The notes beneath the pieces are model-generated. The model searched no databases. It saw only the letters and a program-made list of their open reading frames with translations, and was not told the origin of the DNA. From NCBI GenBank assembly GCA_030849075.1, contig JASAOO010002834.1, positions 1 to 10,720 of the forward strand: DNA of 10,720 nucleotides, read 5' to 3'. Positions 1 through 8,819 of this stretch are shown in pieces (within the stretch, counting starts at the first letter, position 1; each line of letters starts with the position of its first letter). Position numbers and translations under genes: made by a program. Source of the DNA: Zelonia costaricensis (taxonomy: Eukaryota; Euglenozoa; Kinetoplastea; Trypanosomatida; Trypanosomatidae).

Positions 1-203
1 GGGGGGGGAGGCGAGCTCTCTGCGCTGGGCCGCTTTCTTGGCCCCTGTCACTTGCGAGATCCCCCAGCCCCTCCAGAGTGCGTCAAGGCGTGACTCAAGG
101 CAGCAACCGACCTCGTCCCCACGTCGAAGCCGCGCCACCTCGTCCTGCGACACGCGGGGGGAGGAGGGGAGAGGGGCGGGAAAGGGAGGGCGAAGAGGGG
201 GGG

Positions 204-222
204 GGTGGTGGTGGTGGTGGTG
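204..222 (+). repeat. GGT trinucleotide repeat
   Basis: About six GGT units follow a G run, giving ACC/CCA units on the - strand. It is a simple repeat in the 3' flank with no coding role that I can support. Confidence 0.85.
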
Positions 223-668
223 AAGGCTGATGACGTCCAACAGCCCAGCAGCGAGCCAGAGCGGCGAGAGAGAGGCGCACCACAGCAGAATTCAGAAACA
301 AGTCTTACCCTCGTCTCAGGAGAAGAGCGAGGACCAATCGTCCGGTGGGATGAATGGGGGGAGGGATGGAGGGAGAGGGGCGAGCTGTGGAAAGAGAAGT
401 GCCGACGCGCGCGATTTGGAAAGGCGGAGGCGAACCTGTGGAGTTCGCCACCGTACCGCGTGGATGTGTGAGGGGAGATGAGAGAGAGAAAGAGTGAGGC
501 GGGGAAGGGAAGCGGGAGGGGCGCGGGTGGAGCCGTTCGAAAACAGCGCTGGAACGTTGAAGCGATGGAGACCCGGAACAAACACGGGGGAGAGAAGAGA
601 GAGAGGGGTAGGGGGAGGGGAGGGGAGGCACGCGAAGGCACACAGTGCAGACACGACACATCGTTCAC

Positions 669-682
669 GGGGGGGGGGGGGG
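669..682 (+). repeat. 14-G homopolymer
   Basis: An unbroken run of 14 G on + (14 C on -) in the 3' flank of the gene. It is the longest G homopolymer in the window. Its length should be treated with care, since homopolymers are often miscounted. Confidence 0.9.
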
Positions 683-970
683 AGACGAAATAGAAAGGCA
701 CACGGTGAAAGCTGCTGATCAGTGGTAAACGAGAAGGGGGTTGGGAAGTAGAGAGGAACGCACCCTGTGCGGCACGCTAAACAATTACTCGGTCACGCCT
801 CCTCACTGTGACCCCAGTCACACCCACACACACACACAGATTCAAATTGGTTTTGTTCTATTCTGAGACGCAAGAGCTCGAGCAAGCCAAGACAAGACGA
901 CATCGGGTTTTCCTTTGCACAATACAAGCAAGCACACACCAGGCCAAAAAAAAAAGTCCACTGCTGACCT

Positions 971-3900
971 TCACGTCGTGACCTCCGTGTCGGTGCACGG
1001 CAGGAGGCGCTCCGTGGCCGCCACACTGCGCGCCCACCGCCGCAGCTGCGCCGCGGTCGTCAGCTCATCATCGAAGGCGGCGCACGCGACGGAGCCGATC
1101 ACGACACGTACCTCTCCGACACTCACCGAGTCGCCGGCCGTGGTGGTGGGTGTGGTCGCCTCCTGCGACGACGCCTCAGTGGAGCCGCCGGTACCACCGA
1201 CGTCCCCGCAGCGACCCCGCGGGAGACTCCCACACACCGTCACATCAGCCAGCGTCCCTGGGGGGTTCGCCCTACCCTTTTCGTTGTCCAGCTCGCTCGA
1301 AGGGCCCGGCAGCGCGGTCGCCAGCTGGCCCAGCTGCAGCTCCGCCGTGGTCAGCGTGCGCGACTGCATCGCGCGCAACGGTGTCTCCTCGGCAGACGAC
1401 AGACCGTGCCAGTTGGCAACGTAGCGCCCGCCGTGCACCCGCGCCGCAGGGGCCACGGAGGCGGGTAGCAGGGCCGATGTCGTGGTCACGGGCGACGCCG
1501 CTGTGGTGGCGCGTTCCGGCGGAGAGGGTGGCGGCGGGGCGTGCAGGCTGCGGACCAGCGTGCCCGAGCCCCAGAGGCCGCGCTCCAGCGGGTCGTCGCC
1601 GCCACCGTCTCCATCGGCACCGCCGCTGCCGCCGCCGTCCTCGTTGTCACTGCCACGGCCGCCTCCGCGCAGCACCTTCTGTTCGAGCGGGTCGTCGGGG
1701 AAGTTGACGGACACGACGTCTGCCAGCACCGCCGCGATGCCCTCCACCGCCGGCGCCGGCGGGGCGGTGGTGGCAACGGCGGGGCCGAAAAAGGTGCCGC
1801 TCACGGGTGGCGCACGGCAGGCATCTGCAAAGGCCGAGGAGGCGTGCGACGTCGACCGCGTCATCGAGCGCAGTCGCGTGGGCGTGGCGATGGTGGACGG
1901 GTTGGAGACGCCGATACCTGTGGCGCACGCGTCGATGAGGAGGTTGGGGAAGGACACGCTGACGGCCGTGGAGCTGGTGCGTTCGCCGGTGCAGAAGAAG
2001 TCGGCCGTGTTGCTCGCCAGGCGGGAGAGGTGGCGGCGGCTGGTGAGCGAGGCGGGCGGCGGCGAGGCGACCGTGAGCATCGTCGACGCGGTAAGCGAGG
2101 CCTCCGTGCTGCGGTCGAGGTTGAGGGACATCTCCGTGATGGCCGCCGCGAGTGAGAGGGCGTGCTGCGGGTCGAGGGAGGTCACGGGGGGCTGCAGGGC
2201 TGGAATGCCGGTGGCTGTCGTGCTCCCGCTGGTGCACATGCACGCCCCGCTATCGCCCTCGCGGAGGCTAGGCGAGCACGTGAGGTCCGACGTCGTGCCA
2301 CCGCCACTCCCGGCGTCTCCCCCCACCGCCGCCCTGGCGCCCACCCCGCTGCAGAGGCACGGGACAGTAGCGGAAGAGGGACTCACCGTCGCCGAGCTCC
2401 CCGATCGCGCCGTGGTTGGCGGCGGCGCAGGCGACACCGCGCCGGGCGGCACCGCGTTAGCCGTGGTCGTAGTCGTGGACGAGCACGTCCCCGGCGTCGC
2501 CGTAGGCCCGCTGAGGGTGGAGTTTGTGAAGACGTCGCCCATGCTGCCACCCGCGCCTCCGGTGAAGCCGCAGCCATCGTTGCCCGGCAGCTTCGGCGTC
2601 CCACCGGCAAGCTGCTGCTGTGCCTCGCGCAGCTCACTCGCGTGCGTCTCCGCAATGGCCGTCAGCACATCGTTGAGGGACAGGAAGTTGCACTCCTGCA
2701 GGACGTCCTTCAGGGAGCCAACCTGCGGCTTGGCGGGCGTTGGCGTGCTGGATGAACTCGCGGCAGCCGGAGTCGTCGTGGTGGGCCCGTTGAAAGTGGA
2801 GAAGCCGGAGATGGGCACAGCAGGGCACCCAACCATGGCGTACCCCATCGAGCCCCCGCGGCCGCACGCGCGTCGGCAGCGCGGCAGGGCGGTGCTGGCG
2901 GCGTTGCTCACCGACATGCTCGCTCCCGTGGCGGTGTTGGTCGTTGTGGACAGGCACGCCGCGGCGGCGTCTCGCTTCGCCTGGAAGCGCTCCACCTTGT
3001 CCTCCGGCGCGAGCTCGCCCACCTGCTGGGTGTGGGCCTTGAGGTTCTGCATGGAGAGGGTGTTGCGTGCCTGCTGCTGCTGCTGCTGCTGAGCGGCGGC
3101 GGCGGCGGAGCTCGGGAACTGCGCCGCTGCGGCACCGCGCGGGTCGATGGGGTCCATCTCGTCGTGGTCCCCCGAGCGCATGGACATCTGCACCAGCAGC
3201 GTCGACAGCGAGGTGACGGGGTGGCCGTAGAAGTCCAGCGTGCCGAGGCACACGTTCTTGCGCGTGTACGTCACGCTCGTTGTCGTCGACGTCGTCACAG
3301 AGGCCGCGGCGGAAGCGACGGGCGGCCCCTGCGCTGCAGCCGTCATCAGCGGCCGTGAGCGTGTCGAGCTCACCGAGCCGAGCGTGTCGCAGGAGACGGT
3401 GCGGTAGAGGCCGCCGGCCCCGGATGGCCCTGCCGCGAGCAGCGGCGACCGGTCCACGTCGCAGGCCCGCGCGTTGACTGGACTCCCGGGTGCTGCGGCC
3501 GTGCCAGTGCTACCACCACCGCCAGAGCGGGTGCTCACGGACGGCGCCGGCGTAGCCGCCACCCCCGCCACTGACTTCGTCAGCGCGGAGAGGGTCACCG
3601 CTGAGTCGGTGGGGTGCATGAGGACTGTGGGACGGTACGGGTCGTCATGGCGGTCTCGCGCGTGCTCGCTGGTGCGCGTGCTGGCGGTGATGGTGGACAG
3701 GTGGCGGCGCTCGGCGTAGCAGCGGGAGAAGTCGTCGCACCCGACGCCCGGCGCGCCGGCGCCAAACGGCACCGGAGTGTCGAAGGAGCGACTGCGCCGC
3801 TGCGGGGTCACGCGGCTCGGTGGCGCCGGCGCACCAACGCCAACCGAGGTGTAGGCGGAGACGATGCGACTCGTGGGGCTGCACACCGGCACGCGGAGCG

Positions 3901-4915
3901 GCGACTCGTCACTGCCGACACAACTGCTGCCGCCGTGGCGCTCGTGCACGCAGTCGAGGCCTTCACAGGACTTCGAGCACGGCACGACAACGCGACCGGT
4001 ACCCATGATGGGCGACAGCGGCTGCGAGGGCAGGCGCGCCGGCTCGCCCCGCTCCCCGCAGCCGTCCTCACACTCCTCAAAGGGGGCGGCGAGGACGGCG
4101 GGCACTTCGGCCAGGAAGCTGGCGGCGGTCGTGGCGCGGCGCTCCAGCTCGCCCACGTCTCGCGGCGGCGGTGCGCAGCACAGCAGCGGCTCTGCGCTGA
4201 TCGCGCTGCACTGGGGCGGGGAGAGACTGCCCACCACGGCGTCCTCGACGCTCTCGTCACGGCACACACGGAAGAGATCCACCGGAATGGCCGACGTCGG
4301 TGCGGCAGCAGCGGCGGTGGAAGACGCAGCCACGCACGTGGCGTTCAGAGTGAGGGGGGAGGTGCCGGAGGAGCTGAGGGGCAGCAGCGACGGTCCGTCG
4401 AGGGAAAAGGTGCGGTGACGCATGAGGGGCGAGGGGCGCGCGCTGCAGCTGCCGCCGCGCGCCGCGCCGCCCGTGACGGTGGACGACGAGGGCAGCAGTG
4501 CGCAGGTCACCGTGGCGGGCGTGGGCAGCCCCGCTGGGGCGATGAGGTGGCTCTGCGCGGTGCTCAGGCGACTCTCCACCTCTGCCGTCGCGCCGCAGCT
4601 GGACGGCACCGACGAGGCGCCGTCCGCCAGCGCGGACGGTCTGCACACCGTCAGCGGACTCGACGTGAACAGCGTCGCACCCCCGGAGCCTGTCCGGGCC
4701 AGAGAGGCGAGGGGCACAATGGAAGCGGTGGCGGCAGGCATGCACGGCCGCGGTGGCAGCACACGCCTGGCCTGGGGTGGGGTGAGGCGGCGCTCCCGCT
4801 GTCGCGATGGGGACGACATTGCCAGCGGCACGCGGTTCGCATGCTCTGCCTCCTCTGCGCGGCGTGCAGGCACCTCTGCCGGGCTCACCGGAGACGCCAT
4901 TGAACCCGAGTACAT
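971..4915 (-). CDS. Large low-complexity hypothetical protein, 1314 aa
   Basis: I do not recognise a family or catalytic domain. The frame is open with strongly G/C-ending codons and stops at TGA (971-973). It runs upstream to about 5074, but that extension starts with TTG and contains no ATG. The first in-frame ATG is at 4915 and a second at 4900; I choose 4915 because the presumed leader has no earlier ATG. Most of the protein is Ser/Thr/Ala/Pro/Gly-rich and probably disordered. Less biased islands are residues 552-583 (aromatic/hydrophobic, FYGHPV core), 624-655 (charged, helical), 731-769 (amphipathic helix ending in AQQQL), 915-947 and the C-terminal 1268-1308. Residues 609-615 are seven glutamines after an alanine run; 1084-1112 is Gly/Asp-rich. 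No signal peptide or membrane segment is evident. Arg-x-x-Ser motifs (S171, S377, S407, S508, S964) suggest a phosphorylated scaffold or regulator; that is inference. Confidence 0.88.
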   Translation of the reverse strand: MYSGSMASPVSPAEVPARRAEEAEHANRVPLAMSSPSRQRERRLTPPQARRVLPPRPCMPAATASIVPLASLARTGSGGATLFTSSPLTVCRPSALADGASSVPSSCGATAEVESRLSTAQSHLIAPAGLPTPATVTCALLPSSSTVTGGAARGGSCSARPSPLMRHRTFSLDGPSLLPLSSSGTSPLTLNATCVAASSTAAAAAPTSAIPVDLFRVCRDESVEDAVVGSLSPPQCSAISAEPLLCCAPPPRDVGELERRATTAASFLAEVPAVLAAPFEECEDGCGERGEPARLPSQPLSPIMGTGRVVVPCSKSCEGLDCVHERHGGSSCVGSDESPLRVPVCSPTSRIVSAYTSVGVGAPAPPSRVTPQRRSRSFDTPVPFGAGAPGVGCDDFSRCYAERRHLSTITASTRTSEHARDRHDDPYRPTVLMHPTDSAVTLSALTKSVAGVAATPAPSVSTRSGGGGSTGTAAAPGSPVNARACDVDRSPLLAAGPSGAGGLYRTVSCDTLGSVSSTRSRPLMTAAAQGPPVASAAASVTTSTTTSVTYTRKNVCLGTLDFYGHPVTSLSTLLVQMSMRSGDHDEMDPIDPRGAAAAQFPSSAAAAAQQQQQQQARNTLSMQNLKAHTQQVGELAPEDKVERFQAKRDAAAACLSTTTNTATGASMSVSNAASTALPRCRRACGRGGSMGYAMVGCPAVPISGFSTFNGPTTTTPAAASSSSTPTPAKPQVGSLKDVLQECNFLSLNDVLTAIAETHASELREAQQQLAGGTPKLPGNDGCGFTGGAGGSMGDVFTNSTLSGPTATPGTCSSTTTTTANAVPPGAVSPAPPPTTARSGSSATVSPSSATVPCLCSGVGARAAVGGDAGSGGGTTSDLTCSPSLREGDSGACMCTSGSTTATGIPALQPPVTSLDPQHALSLAAAITEMSLNLDRSTEASLTASTMLTVASPPPASLTSRRHLSRLASNTADFFCTGERTSSTAVSVSFPNLLIDACATGIGVSNPSTIATPTRLRSMTRSTSHASSAFADACRAPPVSGTFFGPAVATTAPPAPAVEGIAAVLADVVSVNFPDDPLEQKVLRGGGRGSDNEDGGGSGGADGDGGGDDPLERGLWGSGTLVRSLHAPPPPSPPERATTAASPVTTTSALLPASVAPAARVHGGRYVANWHGLSSAEETPLRAMQSRTLTTAELQLGQLATALPGPSSELDNEKGRANPPGTLADVTVCGSLPRGRCGDVGGTGGSTEASSQEATTPTTTAGDSVSVGEVRVVIGSVACAAFDDELTTAAQLRRWARSVAATERLLPCTDTEVTT
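3071..3091 (-). repeat. CAG x7 repeat coding for polyglutamine
   Basis: Seven perfect CTG units on + read as CAG on the coding strand and encode Gln 609-615 of the 1314-aa protein. A short alanine run comes just before it in the protein (+ positions 3092-3108). A perfect, single-codon repeat is prone to length change, so this site may differ between strains. Confidence 0.9.
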
Positions 4916-5145
4916 ACACACAGAAGAAGCACGAAGTGATGTCCGAAGTGAAGATAGAAGCGGCGATGAAAGCTGCGGCGCCCTCCGTGTCGGTGGGTCC
5001 GACTGCGAAGGGGTGGGAAAAGGTGAAGCACACAAGAAGGGGGAGCACAAGAGGGCGGCACAAGAGACGGGCAATCCCGTCAGCTAGTCCCGCAAACAAA
5101 CCGAAAAGGAGGAGAAAAACGGTGTTGCGACCAAAGAGCGCAGCA

Positions 5146-5187
5146 CTGAGAAACAGAGGGAGACGAAAAAGGGAAAGAGAGAGGAGT
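5146..5187 (-). promoter_or_regulatory. Alternative trans-splice acceptor, closer to the ATG
   Basis: On the - strand a C/T-rich tract (about 5187 to 5151, with scattered G and A interruptions) is followed by the AG at 5147-5146. Using it would leave a leader of about 230 nt. The pyrimidine tract is less pure than at 5351-5366, so I rank it second. Alternative acceptors for one gene are common in trypanosomatids. Confidence 0.3.
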
Positions 5188-5190
5188 CAG

Positions 5191-5220
5191 CACACACACA
5201 CAGACACACACACACACACA
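5191..5220 (+). repeat. CA microsatellite (GT on sense strand)
   Basis: An almost perfect CA repeat on + with one G interruption near 5203. On the presumed transcript it reads as GT/TG repeats inside the 5' leader, if the acceptor at 5349-5350 is used. Confidence 0.9.
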
Positions 5221-5348
5221 AAGGGAAGAATCAGACAAGGACACAACGAGTAATACGCGGATGTCCGTTTTAGCTGGGCAAGTCACAGCGTGGCCGCCAG
5301 ATGAAAAGAGAGAAAAAAAGTAAAGAAAAGGAACTGAAACAAAGAGAG

Positions 5349-5366
5349 CTGAAAGAAAAAAAAAGG
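5349..5366 (-). promoter_or_regulatory. Candidate trans-splice acceptor with polypyrimidine tract
   Basis: Read on the - strand, 16 uninterrupted pyrimidines (5366 to 5351, including nine T in a row) run directly into AG at 5350-5349, giving a ...TTTCAG junction. This is the classic form of a trypanosomatid spliced-leader acceptor. It lies 434 nt upstream of the ATG at 4915, and no sense ATG lies between them. Weaker alternatives are AG at 5335-5334, after a mixed pyrimidine run, and AG at 5147-5146. Several may be used; the choice is inference from pattern. Confidence 0.55.
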
Positions 5367-5369
5367 CGA

Positions 5370-6740
5370 AACAGTAACACCGAATTATGGAAAGTAGCAA
5401 GACGGTTAGGGTGCCGCAAGAGTGTCAACAAGCGACCTCAACAAGTTTCGTCTTCCTTTTTGTGTAGTAGTTGTCGACGTTAGCCTCCTGTGCCTGTATG
5501 GCTGGTTGGGACCGCGTGAGTGCTCGTGGCGTACCAGAAGATGATGATGTGGTGCGTGAGGCGGGACTCGGTGAGGAGCTTTCACCGATGCGGTCTGCGA
5601 CACACGGTGGCAGAAAAACGTTCCGAGGCACAGCTGCGCAATCGACGGCGCGTGGAAGAAGGGGGGGGAGGGCAGCGACTCAGTCAACGAGCCACCGTGT
5701 CAGTACAGCAGCTGGAACAGCAGCGCCAGGCGGGGAAGGGGAGGGGGGGGTGGAAGAGGCCGGGCGGTGCCAAGGACGGACAAAAAGGGAGGGCGAGAAA
5801 CAATGGGTTCACAGGTGTGCGAAGTCGGTCCCTGGAGCGAAAAACGGCTTCACGTGATCAATGCCAGTCACACAGACGAGAATCAAACACACAAGCACAC
5901 ACACCAATACACAAATACACAGGGACGCGTTTCTGGTGTAAAGGAGAACAACAAAGCAAAGGGACTGGCAACGCAATCACAACCGCCTCTTCAAAGCCGG
6001 GTTCAGCCTGTAGAACGGTGGGGGAAGGGCGTAGGTGAGTGAGGTGCCAGATTGCTTTCTCAGCGACTGTCACGCACGTGGACAGACGGCTGGCGTGGAG
6101 GAGGAGGAAGGAACGAGGGAGAAGGGAGGTGAAGGCGAATGAAGCGAGGATGAAGGCCGTAAAGAACACTGTGAAAGAACGAGAGAGAGAAAAAGGCAAA
6201 AGACGCAGACGCACAAAGGAGTCGATGTACTGGAGCAAACCAATCGAAGGAAAAGGCCGAACAAACAGACACAGAAGGAAAAGACGGAGCACGGGTCGGC
6301 CACCGAATAGTCCTGTGTGTTTGTGTGCGTGTGTGAGTGTGTAAGGGGGGGGGGAGGGCGTGTCTGTGTGTGAGAGAAAGAGAGCACGGTGGCGCTTTTA
6401 GAAAACTGACCTTCACACACAACAACACAAACACGAAGGTGAGAACGGAAGGAAGGCGCACGGGCAAAGCGAATCCAAGCAACAAGAAAGGGCACCGGGG
6501 AGGGGGAGGGGGAGAAAAAGGTGAGAAGACGCCGGAGTTGAAGCGTGTCACACACCCCACATGAAAGCAAACCAGGCGATCCTGACACGACCAAGCACGA
6601 CGAGGGAGGAAGAAAGGGAGAGTGTGTGTGAGAGTACGCGAACGATGAAGGAGAGAGATGGAGAGAGGGAGAGAAGTGAGTGCGGGAACGCAGAGAATTC
6701 AAAGCAGAACACACCAAACAAAAAAAAACGTAGGTAAAAC
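5370..6740. other. Gene-free stretch, purine-rich on +
   Basis: No supported gene. It is rich in A and G on +, with several G runs (5661-5668, 6345-6354), GA-rich DNA at 6095-6200 and 6600-6690, and CA-rich DNA near 5885-5925. A GT-rich block on + lies at 6312-6342. Open frames on both strands translate to low-complexity sequence without domains. On the - strand only one ATG is present (at 6562-6560). Confidence 0.55.
6312..6342 (+). repeat. GT-rich microsatellite followed by a G run
   Basis: An imperfect GT repeat on + is followed immediately by ten G (6345-6354). Most dinucleotide repeats in this window are CA on +; this one has the opposite polarity. Confidence 0.8.
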
Positions 6741-7420
6741 AGGTTTCAGAATTGCTTGCTTGGTGCGTCTTGTTTACACTCGCACGCGAATGTCGCGGGT
6801 CTCGTCCTCACGGTTGACGTCTTCCTGTGTTCTCTTGTGTTGCTGGTGACTGTTTTTTTTTTTTTTTGTTCTTTCAAAGCTGAGCGATTCACGCACCCTG
6901 TGAGCGGTGTGTGGGTGCGCGTCAGCTTCGGGGGTGGAAGAGTAAAAGGAAAAAAATAAGGACAACGATGGTGCTCAAGCGATGCTTCACTTTTGCTTTT
7001 GCTTCTTGTATGTGGTTTGGAAAGGGGGTTTGAGAAGACGGGGAAAAAAGGAAGCGGTCCACGCCGTGCTCTGCTCTGCCAACCTCCGTTTACTCGGTAC
7101 GTGAAAGAGGGAGAATACGCAAGAGAAGAAGTCTGTAACGAGTGAGGCGCCTGTTGTGCTGTGTGTCGCCCTGTGAGTGCTTGTCCCCTGTCGAAGACGT
7201 ACACTCCGGATTCTGCGCACCGCGCGAAGACTACAACTGTTGCCCCGGGGGATGACGGTGTTTTCTTTCCTTTTTTTTTTTTGAAGGGGCCCTGACTTTG
7301 ACCTTCCCCGGGCGCGGTTGCGCACACACAAGCAACAAAAAAATGAACACGAGATGCACACTGCGTAAGCTGACGAGGCGGGCGTTAAAACTGAAGTTTT
7401 TTTTTTGAAAACTACAAGAG
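6740..7420. other. T-rich-on-plus block inside the gene-free region
   Basis: Here the strand bias reverses: + carries long T runs (15 T at 6853-6867, 12 T at 7271-7282, 10 T at 7397-7406) separated by GT-rich and mixed DNA. No gene is supported. Small open frames have no domain and are interrupted. On the - strand the T runs appear as A runs, which could be internal A-rich parts of a long 3' UTR. Confidence 0.5.
6853..6867 (+). repeat. 15-T homopolymer
   Basis: An unbroken run of 15 T on +, the longest homopolymer in the window. It sits in one of the two blocks where + is T-rich. Confidence 0.9.
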
Positions 7421-8819
7421 TGGAGGTGGAGTGGGGGAGAGGGGCGGCAGATCACAGTGGGCGACAGACTGAGGAGTAAGGTGGGAAGATGGCGAGGGCG
7501 AGGGGGGCAGCAAGACAGACAGCACCAACACAAGGGAAGGAGAGAGACAGACAATCGGACAGAGAAAGCGGCGGCACACACTGGCGTCAAGCCCACGCGC
7601 GATGGGAGACGAAAAAAGGGACAGGGGTCGTGTCGTGTATGGCCACCACTTTCCACGTTGCGGAGGGAACAGCAACAACAACACCAACAATAAAGCAACG
7701 GGAAGCAGGGCCGCGACGGAGGCCACGGGAGGCAGTGGAATGCAAAGCCGACTCGGACTGAGAGATGCGTGCGGGAAACCAAGAGAGATGACTTCTCGGG
7801 CAAGGCGCGTGGCTCGCGTGTTCGGGAGGAGGGGAAAGACGCGAGGGTGAAGGAGTGCGTCGCACAGAAGCCCGCAAGTCGCGCAAAAGCAGGACAAACC
7901 ACAACACACACAACAACAAAAAAACGAGAAAACTGCAGCACACAGTTGATCACAGGCGAAGAAAAGGCGCGGGCGCTGCGGAGCTAGGTGTGTGTGTGTG
8001 TAGAAGTGTGGGTGCGTGTGAGGGGCAGTGATTCTCGGCGCAGTCAGACGCGCAAGAAGCCGGGAAGGGGTGGGGGTGGACGAGCGCTGCGGCGTAACGA
8101 GGGTCTGTTGAGTGGCACAAACAAACACACACACACACAAAAGACAAGCAAGACGGCAGGTGTTGACGCGCACACGCAAGGAGACGAAAAACGAGTCAGA
8201 GACTGCGAGGAAAACAAATCAAGAGAGAGAAAACAGAGGGAGCACGACCAGGAGAACAAGATGAGAAGGAAACAACAACAACGACAGCGAACACACACAC
8301 ATAAGACAATAAAGCGTTAAACTAAGCAAACACACAGTCACACACGCACAAATACACAAGGGAGAAGCGCGAGTACGGCGGGGAAAGGAGAAGAAAACAG
8401 ACACACGCAAAAGAAGTAGAGAGGAAAGAGTCCAGACGTGAGCAAGTGCCGTCGATGGGAGGCCGGCGCCGACACTGAAACCACGAGAGGCGCGAGTACG
8501 AGAGGGCGACCGGAGAGGTCGCGCAAACTGCTGGGACCAGAGATGGGTCGAGTTGGGGATGGCGTGGAGGAGGTGCGGAGGCACTTCACGTTCCTGGTGA
8601 CGACGCTTGTCGGGGGCAAATCTACAAAAAAGTGGAGGCGCCAAGGTGGTGAGTAAACCCTCTGCACACCCACCCACACGCGCACACAGAGAAGCTGAAC
8701 ACGCGCACACACGCCAGGCGAGAAGGTGTTGCACCCACGAGCTCTTTTTTATCCTTTGAAACGGAACGGAAAGAGAAACGAAGAAGACGCCAGACAACCA
8801 GGGAGAAAAAAAGTGCGAA
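7421..8819. other. Gene-free stretch, purine- and CA-rich on +
   Basis: No supported gene. The + strand is again A/G-rich, with a GT repeat at 7988-8001 and CA repeats at 8125-8139, around 8288-8300 and in the 8665-8710 area. Predicted peptides in all frames are compositionally biased. Only one - strand ATG occurs (8302-8300). It most likely belongs to the same long untranslated or intergenic region as its neighbours. Confidence 0.5.
8125..8139 (+). repeat. CA microsatellite
   Basis: A short CA repeat on + in the gene-free region, similar in kind to those at 5191-5220, 10334-10352 and 10572-10594. Confidence 0.8.

Larger units (their letters stand above)
1..970. other. 3' flank / intergenic, purine-rich on +, no gene
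   Basis: No supported gene. On the - strand this follows the stop codon of the large gene, so it should hold its 3' UTR and then spacer. A ten-T run on the - strand (946-955) begins only 15 nt past the stop. The rest is G- and GA-rich on +, with a GGT run near 204-222, GA-rich DNA at 340-620 and a 14-G tract at 669-682. Open frames here on either strand translate to repetitive Gly/Arg/Glu or Pro/Ser/Leu sequence and are rejected. The long - strand pyrimidine tracts could serve splicing or polyadenylation of the next gene to the left. Confidence 0.6.
4916..5348 (-). promoter_or_regulatory. Probable 5' UTR of the 1314-aa gene
   Basis: This is the stretch between the proposed spliced-leader acceptor and the chosen ATG, 433 nt on the - strand. 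It contains no ATG in any sense frame, which fits a leader scanned from the cap and supports initiation at 4915. It includes a GT/TG microsatellite (CA on +, 5191-5220). An internal acceptor at 5146-5147 would shorten it to about 230 nt. The 5' end is inferred, not observed. Confidence 0.5.

Noticed and set aside
229..234. TGATGA on +, like the C box of a C/D snoRNA
   Set aside because: No matching D box at a suitable distance and no terminal stem; it is a short motif expected by chance.
48..701. Open frame of 217 codons on - in the 3' flank, with overlapping frames in other registers
   Set aside because: Peptides are Pro/Ser/Leu/Arg-rich translations of simple GA/CT-rich DNA, and several overlapping frames look equally open. 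None has a plausible domain.
1482..3092. Open frame of 536 codons on + antisense to the large gene, and another of 429 codons at 3614-4903
   Set aside because: Both lie wholly within the large - strand gene. Long antisense frames are expected opposite GC-rich genes with G/C-ending codons. Their peptides are biased (Arg/Ala/Gly/Val-rich) and show no domain.
4916..5074. N-terminal extension of the large gene by 53 codons
   Set aside because: It begins with TTG and has no ATG. Nuclear genes of these organisms start with ATG, and the extension is Ser/Pro/Leu-rich like translated spacer.
5406..5411. Single TTAGGG, the telomere repeat unit
   Set aside because: Only one unit, not tandem, so it says nothing about a telomere.
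7231..8179. Open frames of 240-255 codons on - in the gene-free region
   Set aside because: They translate to Cys/Val/Leu/Pro/Ser runs that arise from GT and CT repeats. They also lack ATG starts, since this part of the - strand has no ATG.
8219..8797. Open frame of 192 codons on - in the gene-free region
   Set aside because: It has no ATG in its upstream half, the only - strand ATG in it being near 8302. Its composition follows the CA/GA repeats and no domain is visible.
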